Shown: one piece after another, positions 16,369 to 25,655 of the stretch
How positions within the stretch are numbered: position 1 is the stretch's first letter
Layout of the letters: every line of letters starts with the position of its first letter
Assembly: GCA_030550155.1 (NCBI GenBank)
Contig: JAUQPZ010000011.1
Location: 1 to 43,014 of the forward strand
Direction: 5' to 3'
Length of the DNA: 43,014 nt
Source of the DNA: Thermoproteota archaeon
GTDB taxonomy: Archaea; Thermoproteota; Nitrososphaeria_A; Caldarchaeales; Calditenuaceae
Translations under genes and position numbers: made by a program
The notes under the pieces: model-generated
Databases searched by the model: none
Told to the model about the DNA's origin: nothing
The model's input: the letters and a program-made list of their open reading frames with translations, nothing else

Positions 16369-17460
16369 ATGGCCACTGTAAGACTGAAGGAGCTTTATAA
16401 GAGGTTTGATAAGGTTGTCGCCGTGGATGGCGTGTCTCTAGATATTCCGGACGGGGATTTCGTCGTATTGCTGGGGCCTTCGGGGTGCGGGAAGACTACG
16501 ACTCTCCGCTGCATAGCAGGCCTAGAGACTCCTGACCAAGGCGAGATATGGATAGGCGACAGCATCGTTAACGACCTCCCACCCAAGGACAGAGATGTTG
16601 CAATGGTTTTTCAGAACTATGCTCTCTATCCCCACATGAAGGTCTATGATAACTTGGCTTTTCCGCTCAAGATGCGGAAGTTTGAGAAGAGTGAGATTGA
16701 CAGGAGGGTGAAGGAGGTTGCTGATCTTCTTGGAATTCAGCATCTCCTTGAGAGGAGGCCTAGGCAGCTTAGTGGTGGTGAGCAGCAGAGGGTCGCTCTC
16801 GGCAGAGCCATCATCAGGAGGCCCAGGGTTTTCCTTATGGATGAGCCTCTCAGCAACTTAGACGCGAAGCTGAGGCTGTTCATGAGGGCCGAGCTTAAGA
16901 GGCTTCAGAGAGAGCTTAAGACTACGACTGTCTACGTGACTCACGACCAAGCTGAGGCAATGGCGATGGCTGACAAGATAGCCGTCATGAATAAAGGGAA
17001 GGTGCAGCAGTATGATGACCCATACACGATATACAACAAGCCTGCCAATGTTTTCGTAGCGACCTTCATCGGCAGCCCACCTATGAACATGGTTAAGGCC
17101 AGTGTAAGGCAGGAGGGCGGCTCGGTTATTCTGGACGCGGGTTACTTCAGCTATTCCTTGTCTGCTGCGTATTCAGAGGCTGTAGTGAGGGGGGCTCAGT
17201 CGTCTGAGGTGTTGTTGGGTTTGAGGCCAGAAGACATTAGGTTATCTGTGGAGAGGGCCCCAAACTCCGTCTTCCTTAGCGAGGTCTACGTAGTTGAGCA
17301 TCAGGGCGCAAACATGGTTGTGGACCTGAAGATTGATTCAGAGATAATCAAGGCGATTACTCAGCCGCTGCACCTGAGTATAGGTCAGAGTGTCTGGGTA
17401 GGGTTCGACGAGGAGAAGCTTCACGTGTATGATGGTAAAACTGAGCGGATAATTGTGTAG
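16369..17460 (+). CDS. MalK/UgpC-type sugar ABC transporter ATPase
   Basis: A 363-residue ATPase of the carbohydrate uptake (CUT1) ABC class. Walker A is GPSGCGKTT (36-44), the Q loop Gln82, signature LSGGEQQRVALGRA (134-147), Walker B VFLMDEP with Asp158/Glu159, and the H-switch His192. After about residue 240 it has the TOBE/OB regulatory domain typical of MalK, with GLRPEDIRL. No permease or binding-protein gene is nearby, so this may be a shared ATPase serving several transporters, as seen with MsmK. It converges on the chorismate mutase fusion with a 4-bp gap. Confidence 0.9.
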   Translation: MATVRLKELYKRFDKVVAVDGVSLDIPDGDFVVLLGPSGCGKTTTLRCIAGLETPDQGEIWIGDSIVNDLPPKDRDVAMVFQNYALYPHMKVYDNLAFPLKMRKFEKSEIDRRVKEVADLLGIQHLLERRPRQLSGGEQQRVALGRAIIRRPRVFLMDEPLSNLDAKLRLFMRAELKRLQRELKTTTVYVTHDQAEAMAMADKIAVMNKGKVQQYDDPYTIYNKPANVFVATFIGSPPMNMVKASVRQEGGSVILDAGYFSYSLSAAYSEAVVRGAQSSEVLLGLRPEDIRLSVERAPNSVFLSEVYVVEHQGANMVVDLKIDSEIIKAITQPLHLSIGQSVWVGFDEEKLHVYDGKTERIIV

Positions 17461-17464
17461 CTGG

Positions 17465-18862
17465 TTAGCCTCGGCTCTGTTGGAGGTTCTCTATAAGTAT
17501 TTGCAGGCCTCTCCTCAGGTCTTCCTCGCCTAGGCCCACCGATATCCTGATGTATTCAGGGTAGTCGCCGAACGCTGTTCCAGGGGCTACGGCCACTCGT
17601 GATCTCTCGAGGAGGTTGAGGGAGAATTGGGCGGAGTCAAAGCCTTTGTCCCCTATCTTTGGGAAGACATACATCCCTCCATCCGGTTTGACGTAGTTGG
17701 AGCCTATCTTGTCGAGCTCCTTGCACACCATCTCGAGCCTTCTCCTCATTGTGTCGCCGTACTGCTTCGGGGTCTCACTATCCCTCACAGCCTTTATTGC
17801 CGCCATCTGTATGAACTCTGGGACACACGTCACTAGCTGTGATAGAATTCGAGCGGCCCTGTCGGCCACCTCTCTGCTCGCGATGAGGTAGCCGATGCGG
17901 TATCCTGTCATTCCCCAGCTCTTTGAGAACGAGTTTATTATGATTGTCTTCTCATATCCGCTTTGGAGGGCTGAAGTGAACTCAGTGAAGCAGTAGTCCA
18001 TGTATACTTCGTCGCTTACGAGGTAAGCGTCTCTACGCCTGGCCTCTTCGACCAACTCAGACATCTCGGCGGGTTTTAGCGTGATACCCGTGGGGTTGTT
18101 GGGGTAGTTGATGAAGATTGTGCGTGGTTTTTGTTTCAGAACTCTTTCTATGTCTTCTCTCCTTGGCCTCCACCCATCCTCCACCGTTGTGTGGAGCTTT
18201 AGTGTTCTTGAGTGCATCATCTCTACTACTTGCTTGTATAGGGGCCAAGATGGGTCGATGACTACTCCTTGGTCTCCTGGCCTTAGCGTGGCAGCTGCAG
18301 CCAAGTAGACAGCGAATCTCCCGCCAGGCGTAACGACTATCTGCTCAGGAGAGACATCCACGCCGATTCTCTCCCGGAGCAGCTCTTTTATTGCGTTACG
18401 TAGCTCGGGTCTTCCCTTTGCCTCACCATAAGCGGCATATCCGTTTAGCGCTGCCCAGCTAAGTGTCTCTCCTACATGCGTTGGCGCTCCAAAGTCTGGT
18501 TCACCGACCTCTAGGTGGTATACCTTCTCGCCGCTCATCTCTATTTGTTTGGCGCGTCTGAAGATATCCATGTGGGTTATTCTGGATGTTTTTTGAGGCT
18601 GTTGAATCTTCACGGCCTCCTGTATTAGGAGGCTGAGTATTCTTTGTGCTTGTTCCGGGTCTAAGCCATTCTCCTGCGCGGTTTTCGCTATGTGTGTCCT
18701 CAGCTCTGCCTCAGCTTCAAGGTCAACTGCTTCCATGCCTAGGGCACTCTTCAGTTGCCCAAGCCTCTCGGCTAGCCTGTTCCTCTTGGCGATGGCCCTT
18801 AAGATTTCCTCGGTTACCTCTCTTATCTCATTCCTCAGGCTTTTTACCTCGTCCATACTCAT
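17465..18862 (-). CDS. Bifunctional chorismate mutase / class I aminotransferase
   Basis: A 465-residue fusion. Residues 1-90 form an AroQ-class chorismate mutase (SLRNEIREVTEEILRAIAKR, then LAERLGQLK with the usual Arg and Lys). Residues 95-465 are a class I PLP aminotransferase with YPNNPTG (253-259), SDEVY (283-287), PLP-lysine Lys314 in SFSKSWGMTGYRIGY, and a C-terminal YIRISVG arginine. The predicted role is chorismate to prephenate followed by transamination of prephenate or of an aromatic 2-oxo acid; the substrate of the second step is inferred. It is the last gene of the aro operon and its ATG overlaps the aroC stop by 4 bp. No prephenate dehydratase or dehydrogenase is in the window. 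Confidence 0.88.
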   Translation of the reverse strand: MSMDEVKSLRNEIREVTEEILRAIAKRNRLAERLGQLKSALGMEAVDLEAEAELRTHIAKTAQENGLDPEQAQRILSLLIQEAVKIQQPQKTSRITHMDIFRRAKQIEMSGEKVYHLEVGEPDFGAPTHVGETLSWAALNGYAAYGEAKGRPELRNAIKELLRERIGVDVSPEQIVVTPGGRFAVYLAAAATLRPGDQGVVIDPSWPLYKQVVEMMHSRTLKLHTTVEDGWRPRREDIERVLKQKPRTIFINYPNNPTGITLKPAEMSELVEEARRRDAYLVSDEVYMDYCFTEFTSALQSGYEKTIIINSFSKSWGMTGYRIGYLIASREVADRAARILSQLVTCVPEFIQMAAIKAVRDSETPKQYGDTMRRRLEMVCKELDKIGSNYVKPDGGMYVFPKIGDKGFDSAQFSLNLLERSRVAVAPGTAFGDYPEYIRISVGLGEEDLRRGLQILIENLQQSRG

Positions 18863-19968
18863 CCCGCATCACCTCGCAGAACGGGCGGTATGAGGCCCGC
18901 CCTGAGCGCGTGGTCAGCCAGCACTATAGCCACCATCGACTCGACCACAGGGACCGCTCGAGGGACTACGGTCGGGTCATGCCTCCCAGTTACGACCACC
19001 TCATCCATAACTCCCTTGCTCACGTTGAGTGTGCGCTGCGGCTTAGATATTGAGGAGGCCGGCTTGAAAGCGACTCGAACGACTATTTCACCTCCAGTGG
19101 AGAGGCCTCCGACTATTCCTCCCGCGTTATTTGTGAGAGGCGCGACTCGGCCGTTAACTATGCCTAAGGGGTCGTTATGCTCTGACCCCCTCATATCCGC
19201 TGCCCTGAACCCGGCCCCGAACTCTACGCCCTTAACTGCAGGGATGCTTAGAAGGGCTTTGGCGAGGTCTGAGTCGAGGGAGTCGAAGACTGGCTCGCCC
19301 AGTGTGGGTGGCACGTTGATTGCGATGCACTCAACTATTCCGCCAAGAGAGTCTCCTGCGGCTCTGGCTTCGATGATAGCCTGCCTCATGGATTCGGCCA
19401 CCTCTTCATCGGGGCACCTCACATCGTTACTCCATCTCTTCTCTCTAATAGACTCTATTGGAGTTGGTTTGGCCTCTATTCCCCCGATTCTCTTGCTGTA
19501 GGCTAATATCTCGACCCCTAGTGTTATCTTTAGCAGTTTCAGAGCCACGGCCCCAGCCATCACGAAGCCGGCCGTGATTCTTCCCGAGAATCTACCTCCT
19601 CCACGATGGTCGTTGAACCCTCCGTACTTCAGCCGCGCGAAGTAGTCTGCGTGCCCCGGTCTAGGTGTCTCGAGAACCTTGTTGTAGTCGCTCGACACCA
19701 CGTCTTTATTCCATATGAGCATGGCTATTGGTGCTCCTGTCGTGTATCCGTTGTAGACGCCGCTGAGTATCTCGACCTTGTCCTCCTCCTTTCGCTGCGT
19801 AGTTACTATGGATTGACCCGGCCTTCTCAGGTCTAATAGTGACTGGATATCTGACTCGGAGATCCTGAGTCCGGCGGGGCAGCCGTCTATGACCGCGCCG
19901 ACGCATCGGCCGTGGCTTTCCCCGAAGCTCAGAACCACAAACCTCTTCCCCAGCATGTTACCGCTCAA
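18859..19968 (-). CDS. aroC: Chorismate synthase
   Basis: FMN-dependent enzyme converting EPSP to chorismate. Signature regions are SFGESHGRCVGAVIDGCPAG near the N terminus, RPGHADYFARLKYG, HRGGGRFSGRITAG and NNAGGIVGGLSTGG, followed by GRHDPTVVPRAVPVVE. I choose TTG 19968, giving MSGNMLGKRF like the family's M(A/S)GNxxGK, because GAGGTGGAGG lies a few bases upstream and the TTGA overlaps the aroA stop. An in-frame ATG at 19986 would add six residues. The protein is about 369 residues, normal for AroC. Confidence 0.95.
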   Translation of the reverse strand: MSGNMLGKRFVVLSFGESHGRCVGAVIDGCPAGLRISESDIQSLLDLRRPGQSIVTTQRKEEDKVEILSGVYNGYTTGAPIAMLIWNKDVVSSDYNKVLETPRPGHADYFARLKYGGFNDHRGGGRFSGRITAGFVMAGAVALKLLKITLGVEILAYSKRIGGIEAKPTPIESIREKRWSNDVRCPDEEVAESMRQAIIEARAAGDSLGGIVECIAINVPPTLGEPVFDSLDSDLAKALLSIPAVKGVEFGAGFRAADMRGSEHNDPLGIVNGRVAPLTNNAGGIVGGLSTGGEIVVRVAFKPASSISKPQRTLNVSKGVMDEVVVTGRHDPTVVPRAVPVVESMVAIVLADHALRAGLIPPVLRGDAG

Positions 19969-21236
19969 CGGGCCTCCACCTCGCATCCCAGTTTTTTAAG
20001 GTCGTCTAAGAACTGGGGGTATGACACTGAGGCGCACTCAGGGTCCAGGACCTCTAGCCCACCCCCCGAGGCCAATGAGAGGAGTGCGAAGGCCATGAAT
20101 AGCCTGTGGTCTCCCCGCGGGTCTAGCCTGGCGGGCCTCAGCCGCCCTCCACCCACCACGAGGCCGTCATGCAGTTCTTGGACGCGTATTCCAGCCTTAA
20201 AGAGCTCTGACGCGAGGGCGCTTATCCGGTCGCTTTCCTTATATCTTGCATGACCGACACCCCGTATCCTGGTCTCACCCTCGGCAACAGAGGCTAAAAC
20301 AGCGACGACGGGAAGCAGGTCCGGGCTATCGCTCAGCTCAACATCAACACCTCTCAACCCTGCTTCACTCACCTCAACACAGCCCTCATCCTCCCGCACA
20401 TCGGCGCCCATAGCTCTGATTATCTCGACTACTCTATAGTCGGCTTGGGGGAGCGAGGGGTCGAGGCCCGAGATCTTGACGCGGCCCCCCGCCACGAGGG
20501 GCGCGGCCATCATGAATCCTGCGAGCCCGTAGTCACCAGGCACCGTGAAGATTGTGGAGTGGTATCCGCTCGGATTTGAGTAGAAGAGGCTGTATCCTTC
20601 TCTCTCGACTGACGCTCCGAAGGCTTTCATGACGTTGATCGTCGCGTCGATGTATGGTTTGGACACCAGCCTGCCCTGGACCCTGACCTTGACGCCTTCA
20701 GCTGTGCAGCTACCCGCTATTAGGAGGCCTGTGATGAATTGGCTGCTGATGTCGCCCCTGATGACGCATTCTCCACCCATCTCCCCGGCCTCAACTATGA
20801 CTGGCGCGGTGCCGTTTAGCTTGGAGGACCAGGCCTTTATCTTGAGCTGGCCTAGGGCGTCGAGAAGCGGCTGCATGGGCCTCTTTCTAAGGCTCTCGTC
20901 CCCCGTGAGTACTGTGTAGCCTTTTTTCACTAGCCCGGCTACACAGGTCATGATTCTGAGGGTAGTGCCGGAGTTCATGGCGTCCACGACGTTTTCGGGG
21001 GTCTGCGGCTTACTGAGCCCATGCATCGTTATTGCTTGTTCCCGGGCCTCGAGTTGGGCTCCGAAGAGTTTGGCGGCGTTGATTGTGGCCTCTGTGTCTC
21101 TTGAGTAGAGGGGGTTGTTTATGGTTGATGCACCGGGTGCTAGTAGGGCGACTGAGACAGCTCTATGTGTGTAGCTTTTGCTGGGAGGCGCCCTGACCTC
21201 CCCCCGCAGGCCACTCCCCCTAACCTTGACTATCAT
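19965..21236 (-). CDS. aroA: 3-phosphoshikimate 1-carboxyvinyltransferase (EPSP synthase)
   Basis: A 423-residue EPSP synthase joining phosphoenolpyruvate to shikimate 3-phosphate. Family landmarks are PPSKSYTHRAV (17-27), MNSGTTLRIM (PEP loop), SLRKRPMQPL, SSQFITGLL and the C-terminal ARYKESDRI segment. The length is typical. The start overlaps the aroE stop by 4 bp, and the aroC start overlaps its own stop by 4 bp, so translation of the three is probably coupled. Confidence 0.95.
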   Translation of the reverse strand: MIVKVRGSGLRGEVRAPPSKSYTHRAVSVALLAPGASTINNPLYSRDTEATINAAKLFGAQLEAREQAITMHGLSKPQTPENVVDAMNSGTTLRIMTCVAGLVKKGYTVLTGDESLRKRPMQPLLDALGQLKIKAWSSKLNGTAPVIVEAGEMGGECVIRGDISSQFITGLLIAGSCTAEGVKVRVQGRLVSKPYIDATINVMKAFGASVEREGYSLFYSNPSGYHSTIFTVPGDYGLAGFMMAAPLVAGGRVKISGLDPSLPQADYRVVEIIRAMGADVREDEGCVEVSEAGLRGVDVELSDSPDLLPVVAVLASVAEGETRIRGVGHARYKESDRISALASELFKAGIRVQELHDGLVVGGGRLRPARLDPRGDHRLFMAFALLSLASGGGLEVLDPECASVSYPQFLDDLKKLGCEVEAR

Positions 21237-22072
21237 GTTGGGTCCCTCCTCCTAGCCAGCCAAATCCTCACAGCCCTCTCCATCAAGGCGCGGTCAGGCT
21301 CCAACCCAATTATGATTCTGAAGGCCTCGGCTCCCTGCTCCACAAGCATCTTGACGCCGTCGATGTATTTTGAGCCCGCCTGCTCGGCTACAGCCTGTAG
21401 CGGCGTGGTGCGGGGCGAGTAGACCATGTCGAGGATTACGTGGTTTTTAGACAGGTCTTCAGGGCGTAGGGGGCTTTCGCGGTATGTTAGGCCAAGGGGC
21501 GTTGCGTTGATTATTATGTAGGCTTTGCGCGCCTCTCTTCCAGCCTCTCCCAGCGCGACAACCTTGATATCTAGGCCGAGCTTCTCCCTGAATCTCCAAG
21601 CCAGAGCCTCGGCCCTCTCTGGGCTCCGATTGGCTAATACAACCCGACCCACACCGAGCCTCCAAAGAGCATAGAGGGCGGCCGCAGCCGAGCCCCCTGC
21701 ACCAAGAACTAAGCAGCAGCCGGCGCCATCCTCAATCTGAGGCGCGATGCTCCTCTCGACACCCGCCACGTCCGTGTTATATCCTGCCCAACCCCCATGA
21801 ATCCTACGCAGGGTATTGACCGCGCTCACGGCCTCGGCCTCCTCCGAGAGGGAGAGAGATAGGCGGGCGGCCGCCTCCTTATGCGGTATCGTTATGTTGA
21901 GACCCTTAAAGCCTAGGACGTGAAGTGAGTTAAGAGTCCTTTTGAACTGGTCGGGGCGTGTGTCGATGGCTATGTATCTGAGAGGTAAGCCGAGCGCGCG
22001 GAGCGCCGCGTTATGCATGATTGGCGAGGCTGAATGAGATATGGGATGGCCTATGACTGCGAGGAGCGCCAT
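21233..22072 (-). CDS. aroE: Shikimate dehydrogenase
   Basis: A 279-residue NADP-dependent shikimate dehydrogenase. It shows GHPISHSASPIMHNAAL at the substrate site, NITIPHKE with the catalytic Lys, NTDVAG with the catalytic Asp, a Rossmann GAGGSAAAALYAL loop and NATPLGL. It reduces 3-dehydroshikimate made by the aroD product encoded just upstream. The start overlaps the aroD 3' end by 22 bp. Confidence 0.95.
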   Translation of the reverse strand: MALLAVIGHPISHSASPIMHNAALRALGLPLRYIAIDTRPDQFKRTLNSLHVLGFKGLNITIPHKEAAARLSLSLSEEAEAVSAVNTLRRIHGGWAGYNTDVAGVERSIAPQIEDGAGCCLVLGAGGSAAAALYALWRLGVGRVVLANRSPERAEALAWRFREKLGLDIKVVALGEAGREARKAYIIINATPLGLTYRESPLRPEDLSKNHVILDMVYSPRTTPLQAVAEQAGSKYIDGVKMLVEQGAEAFRIIIGLEPDRALMERAVRIWLARRRDPT

Positions 22073-22764
22073 GAGTCGGTAAACACCTCTAGCGCCTCTG
22101 CAACCTCATGCAAGCTGAGCTGGCCCGGCGCAACGGCAAGACCCGGAAGAGAGGCATAAGTGAAAGGCGCGCCCAGGACCACGCTAAAAATCCTTGTTAG
22201 GCTCCACCCCTCACCCATGCTGAAAGCCACAAGCCTCCCGCGAACTCTTTCCTCCGCGTAGAGCGAGAGAATTGCAGCCGCCTCAGAGGGCTTCCGCGGA
22301 CTGTTGACTATCTTAACTATCCCGGCGAGGGCCAGGTCGCTTGACAAAAGCCGCCTCATCTCCCCCACCGTGGGCGAGGCGTCTAAGAAGTGCTTGGACG
22401 ATATTACCTCCACACCCATGCCCTTAAACTCCTCGACCAAGGCGGGGTTTTCGTGTATAGTGTCATGCTCCAAGTCAACATAGTCCATTATTTCCGACAT
22501 ACTCCTTAGAAGTTCAAGCCTTTCCGCCTCTCCTCCAGTATATAATCCGCCCTCCCGCCTAGGCCTCAGCGTCACGATCTTTCGAGGCGCTCCGCTTGAT
22601 ACCGTCTTTGGGACACGCCGCAGCTCTGGAACAGCTAAACCGTCGAGCCTGAGCTCTAAGAGTCTGGCCCCGACCTCGAGCGCCATGCCAGAGAGCTTCT
22701 CAAGCTCCTCTAAGCTTCTCGGTAGTAGGGAGACACAGATTTTCTCAAGTATGTCAGACCTCAT
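22051..22764 (-). CDS. aroD: 3-dehydroquinate dehydratase, type I
   Basis: A 237-residue type I dehydroquinase that forms a Schiff base. LLELRLDGL carries the substrate-site ELR and D. SSKHFLD holds the likely catalytic His and GIVKIVNS the Schiff-base Lys; PGQLS near the C terminus is conserved. A longer frame begins at 22824, inside aroB', but ATG 22764 gives the normal family N terminus (MRSDILEKICVSLLPRS) and overlaps the upstream gene by only 11 bp. Confidence 0.93.
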   Translation of the reverse strand: MRSDILEKICVSLLPRSLEELEKLSGMALEVGARLLELRLDGLAVPELRRVPKTVSSGAPRKIVTLRPRREGGLYTGGEAERLELLRSMSEIMDYVDLEHDTIHENPALVEEFKGMGVEVISSKHFLDASPTVGEMRRLLSSDLALAGIVKIVNSPRKPSEAAAILSLYAEERVRGRLVAFSMGEGWSLTRIFSVVLGAPFTYASLPGLAVAPGQLSLHEVAEALEVFTDSWRSSQS

Positions 22765-23752
22765 CGATGTATTCGTCGACCTCCATGCCCATGTGGCGGG
22801 CAGCCTTACTTGAGAGCCAGACAATTATCTCCTCGCCCTTTGAGAGTGTTGTTACGTCAACTATCTCGCCCTTAGCTGTCACAAGCCTTATCGTCTCCGC
22901 CTTCTGAAGCGTCACGGAGCCCCATGTACCATCCGACTCCGCGTTTACCTGAACCATCGGCCTCCTCTCAATCTTTACGCGCCCAACCGCCACAACCCTT
23001 GCAGAGCCGTCCTTCGAGACCATCAAGACCCTCATACCCGACTTCAGCTCTGAGAGGTAGAGGGTTTTGCCTGTTGGACCTAGAGTGTAGAGGTGGACTG
23101 AGCCAGCGTTCACACGGAAGGGCCTGGGCGGGGTGAACCTCGAGCCCACGGATTCGTTATGGATGAGGAAGAGCATCCTAGCCATGCTTCCGACGAGAAG
23201 ACCTTCACCGTATCTGAGCATCGCTGTCGTGTCTACACAGACCCTCTCGCCCATGCCGACGTCGAAGACATCTGTTACACGCGCAGTCCTTAGCTCAACC
23301 CTCCTCACCTGCTTCACCATCTCTGACAGCAGACCAATCTCGCTTGCGCTGGAGGCGCGATAGATTACGCCGTCAACACCCTTCTCAAGCACACCAAGCA
23401 TAGACTCAGCTTCATCGACGCTCCCAATCCTGACAAAGACTCGTGTCCCAGTTCCCTGAAGCCCCGCAAGAATGTTCTCGAGCGGTATTATCCTCACATC
23501 ACTCGTCTCTACCAGAACCGCCTCTACACCCGTCCTCGCTATGCGGTATACCTCCTCTACGTCACTGGGCTTCGAGACCCTAACCGGCACAAGGTCCCTG
23601 CCGAGCGTATAGATTCTTGCACGCGTCTTCAGCTCGGCGGGCTGCGCCCCCTCCCTGAAGAGGAGAGCCGTGGCGCCTGCGGCCGCAGCCTCTTCAGCCT
23701 CTTTGACCGAGGAGACCTCGACGATTATCTCTTTAGGCTTTATCGAGCTCAA
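22754..23752 (-). CDS. aroB': 3-dehydroquinate synthase II (archaeal AroB')
   Basis: A 332-residue member of the archaeal DHQ synthase II family (typified by MJ1249). It oxidatively deaminates and cyclises the ADH made by the preceding enzyme to 3-dehydroquinate, using NAD. The N-terminal alpha/beta part has EIIVEVSSVKEAEEAAAAGA and a central GVDGVIYRASSASEIG. The C-terminal beta domain has NAGSVHLYTLGPTGKTLYLS and RRPMVQVNAE, both characteristic. It replaces bacterial AroB and is unrelated to it. Its ATG overlaps the ADH synthase stop by 4 bp. Confidence 0.95.
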   Translation of the reverse strand: MSSIKPKEIIVEVSSVKEAEEAAAAGATALLFREGAQPAELKTRARIYTLGRDLVPVRVSKPSDVEEVYRIARTGVEAVLVETSDVRIIPLENILAGLQGTGTRVFVRIGSVDEAESMLGVLEKGVDGVIYRASSASEIGLLSEMVKQVRRVELRTARVTDVFDVGMGERVCVDTTAMLRYGEGLLVGSMARMLFLIHNESVGSRFTPPRPFRVNAGSVHLYTLGPTGKTLYLSELKSGMRVLMVSKDGSARVVAVGRVKIERRPMVQVNAESDGTWGSVTLQKAETIRLVTAKGEIVDVTTLSKGEEIIVWLSSKAARHMGMEVDEYIDEV

Positions 23753-24546
23753 ACCTTGTCCTCTCTTTCAAGTATGGAGAGAGCGTCCTCCAGGCTTCTA
23801 TCCTCTATGACCACCGCTCGTAGGGCCCTGACTATGGTTGCTGGCCTCTCGTGCATGAAGACGTTCCTTCCTATGGTGACGCCCATGGCGCCAGCGTCGA
23901 TCGCCTCTCTAGCCATCTTCAGCACGGCTAGGTCGTTATCCATCTTCGGGCCACCAGCCATCACCACAGGAGCCGGGCAAGCCTCCACGACACGCCTAAA
24001 TGTTTCCACGCTACCGCTGTAAGGCACCTTCACTATGTCCGCTCCGAGCTCGGCCCCGACACGGGCAACATGCATCAGGACGTTGGGGTCGTTGGGGTCT
24101 TTAATCCCCTCTCCCCGCGGATACATCATGGCTATCAATGGCAGGCCCCAAGATTCACACTCGTCAGCTATCTCTCCCAGTTTCCGAAGCATCTCAGGCT
24201 CAGCCTTACTCCCGATGTTTATGTGGACTGAGAGGCCGTCGGCTCCGCGCCGCAGCGCGGCCTCCGCGCCTCCCACTCTGACCTTCCAGTTGGGGTCTGG
24301 GCCGAGGGCTGTGCTCCCTGAGACATGTATTATGAAACCTATTCTCGGGGGCTCGGGCATATGCTTCACGATGCCCTTCTGTACCAAGAAGGCCGTTGCT
24401 CCACCCCTCTCTACTTCGCGGATTGTCTTGTAGATGGTGTCAAGCCCCTTCATTGGGCCGGAGGTTATTCCGTGGTCCATCGGTATGCAGAGCATCCTTC
24501 CCCTATCGGTCAGCCTCGAAATTCTAACCTGTTTCCCCGAGACCAC
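23749..24546 (-). CDS. aroA': 2-amino-3,7-dideoxy-D-threo-hept-6-ulosonate (ADH) synthase
   Basis: A 265-residue DhnA-type aldolase homologous to MJ0400. It condenses aspartate semialdehyde with a 6-deoxy-5-ketofructose 1-phosphate-type donor to give ADH, the archaeal entry to the shikimate pathway. Catalytic positions are Asp24 in PMDHG, Tyr142 in MMYPRG and Schiff-base Lys173 in DIVKVPYSG. The phosphate loops VMAGGPK and GVTIGRNVF follow. Pairing with DHQ synthase II and with asd one base upstream separates it from plain class I fructose-bisphosphate aldolase. Confidence 0.93.
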   Translation of the reverse strand: MVSGKQVRISRLTDRGRMLCIPMDHGITSGPMKGLDTIYKTIREVERGGATAFLVQKGIVKHMPEPPRIGFIIHVSGSTALGPDPNWKVRVGGAEAALRRGADGLSVHINIGSKAEPEMLRKLGEIADECESWGLPLIAMMYPRGEGIKDPNDPNVLMHVARVGAELGADIVKVPYSGSVETFRRVVEACPAPVVMAGGPKMDNDLAVLKMAREAIDAGAMGVTIGRNVFMHERPATIVRALRAVVIEDRSLEDALSILEREDKV

Positions 24547-24547
24547 C

Positions 24548-25600
24548 CTACCTCACCTTTCTTAAAGCGTAGAGCAGCTCGGCCGTCAGTATCGCGGAGC
24601 CAGCCGCTCCCCGGATGAGGTTATGGCTCAGCGACACAAACATCACCGTCCCCGGCCTCTTACCCTTCCTCACCCTACCAACAGAGACCACCATCCCCGG
24701 CACCTCACCCGCGTCGCTATCAAGCCTAGGCTGCGGCCTCTCATCATAGTCGAAGACATTTATTGGACGTCGAGGAGCTGACGGCAACTCCAGCTTCTGA
24801 GGTAACCCGATAAACCCGCTCAAGGACTCCTTGACCTCTTCCACGGAGACATCCCGCTCCAGCTCAACCTGAACAGCCTCCAGGTGGCCCACGATCGTCG
24901 GCACCCTCGTGCAGGTCGCATCTATCTGGACATCAAGGGGCTTTATCTCTCCGTCGACAAGCGTCCCCAGAATCTTTCTAGGCTCCTCCGAGACCTTAGG
25001 CTCCTCTCCGTCGATGTACGGTATAATGTTGCCCAGAATGGCCATTGAGGGGACACCGCTGTAGCCTGCCCCAGAGATAGCCTGCATCGTCACAACGTTG
25101 ACGTATCTGAGCCCGAAGTCGTCTACGAGCGGCTTGAGTGGAAGTGCGAACCCCACCGTTGTGCAGTTCGGAGTAGTGACTATATATCCATCCCATCCGC
25201 GCCTCTTCTTCTGGGACTCTACCAGCTCGATATGCTCAGGATTCACCTCAGGTATGATTAATGGTACATCAGGCCAGTATCTGTGCGCCGAGGCATCGCT
25301 AACTACCGGGAACCCCGCGGCGGCGAACTTAGGCTCCACCTCTCTGGCAGCCTTGGTTGGAAGGCAGCTGAACACCAAGTCGGCGTCTATCTTCGCAGGG
25401 TCCGAGGACAGAACCTCCAAGTCTGCATACTCGCTAGGCACGTGCCCTTTTCCGCGGTAAGCCTCTCCAAGCCTCTTCCCCACAGAGGAGTTACCCGTCA
25501 CCGCCTTAATCTCGAACCACGGATGTCGGCTCAGCATCTGCACGTATATCTGACCCACCATTCCAGTAGCTCCGAGAATAGCTACACCTAACCTACCCAT
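24548..25600 (-). CDS. asd: Aspartate-semialdehyde dehydrogenase
   Basis: A 350-residue NADP-dependent enzyme making aspartate semialdehyde from aspartyl phosphate. The dinucleotide loop is GATGMVGQ (10-17). The catalytic Cys is Cys146 in TTPNCTTVG and the catalytic His is His239 in TRVPTIVGHLEA. It is the archaeal/fungal subtype by length and by the DPAKIDADLVFSCLP region. It leads the aro operon and its product is the direct substrate of the next enzyme, though lysine, threonine and methionine synthesis would also draw on it. A GGTGGTTGTGAT tract immediately precedes ATG 25600. Confidence 0.95.
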   Translation of the reverse strand: MGRLGVAILGATGMVGQIYVQMLSRHPWFEIKAVTGNSSVGKRLGEAYRGKGHVPSEYADLEVLSSDPAKIDADLVFSCLPTKAAREVEPKFAAAGFPVVSDASAHRYWPDVPLIIPEVNPEHIELVESQKKRRGWDGYIVTTPNCTTVGFALPLKPLVDDFGLRYVNVVTMQAISGAGYSGVPSMAILGNIIPYIDGEEPKVSEEPRKILGTLVDGEIKPLDVQIDATCTRVPTIVGHLEAVQVELERDVSVEEVKESLSGFIGLPQKLELPSAPRRPINVFDYDERPQPRLDSDAGEVPGMVVSVGRVRKGKRPGTVMFVSLSHNLIRGAAGSAILTAELLYALRKVR

Positions 25601-25655
25601 ATCACAACCACCACACAGCTGCAGAGCAGAGGGAGGGGAAAGGAGAGCCCGCTAA

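Noticed and set aside
23749-24546. Plain fructose-1,6-bisphosphate aldolase
   Set aside because: The fold and Lys are shared, but the position between asd and DHQ synthase II identifies ADH synthase.
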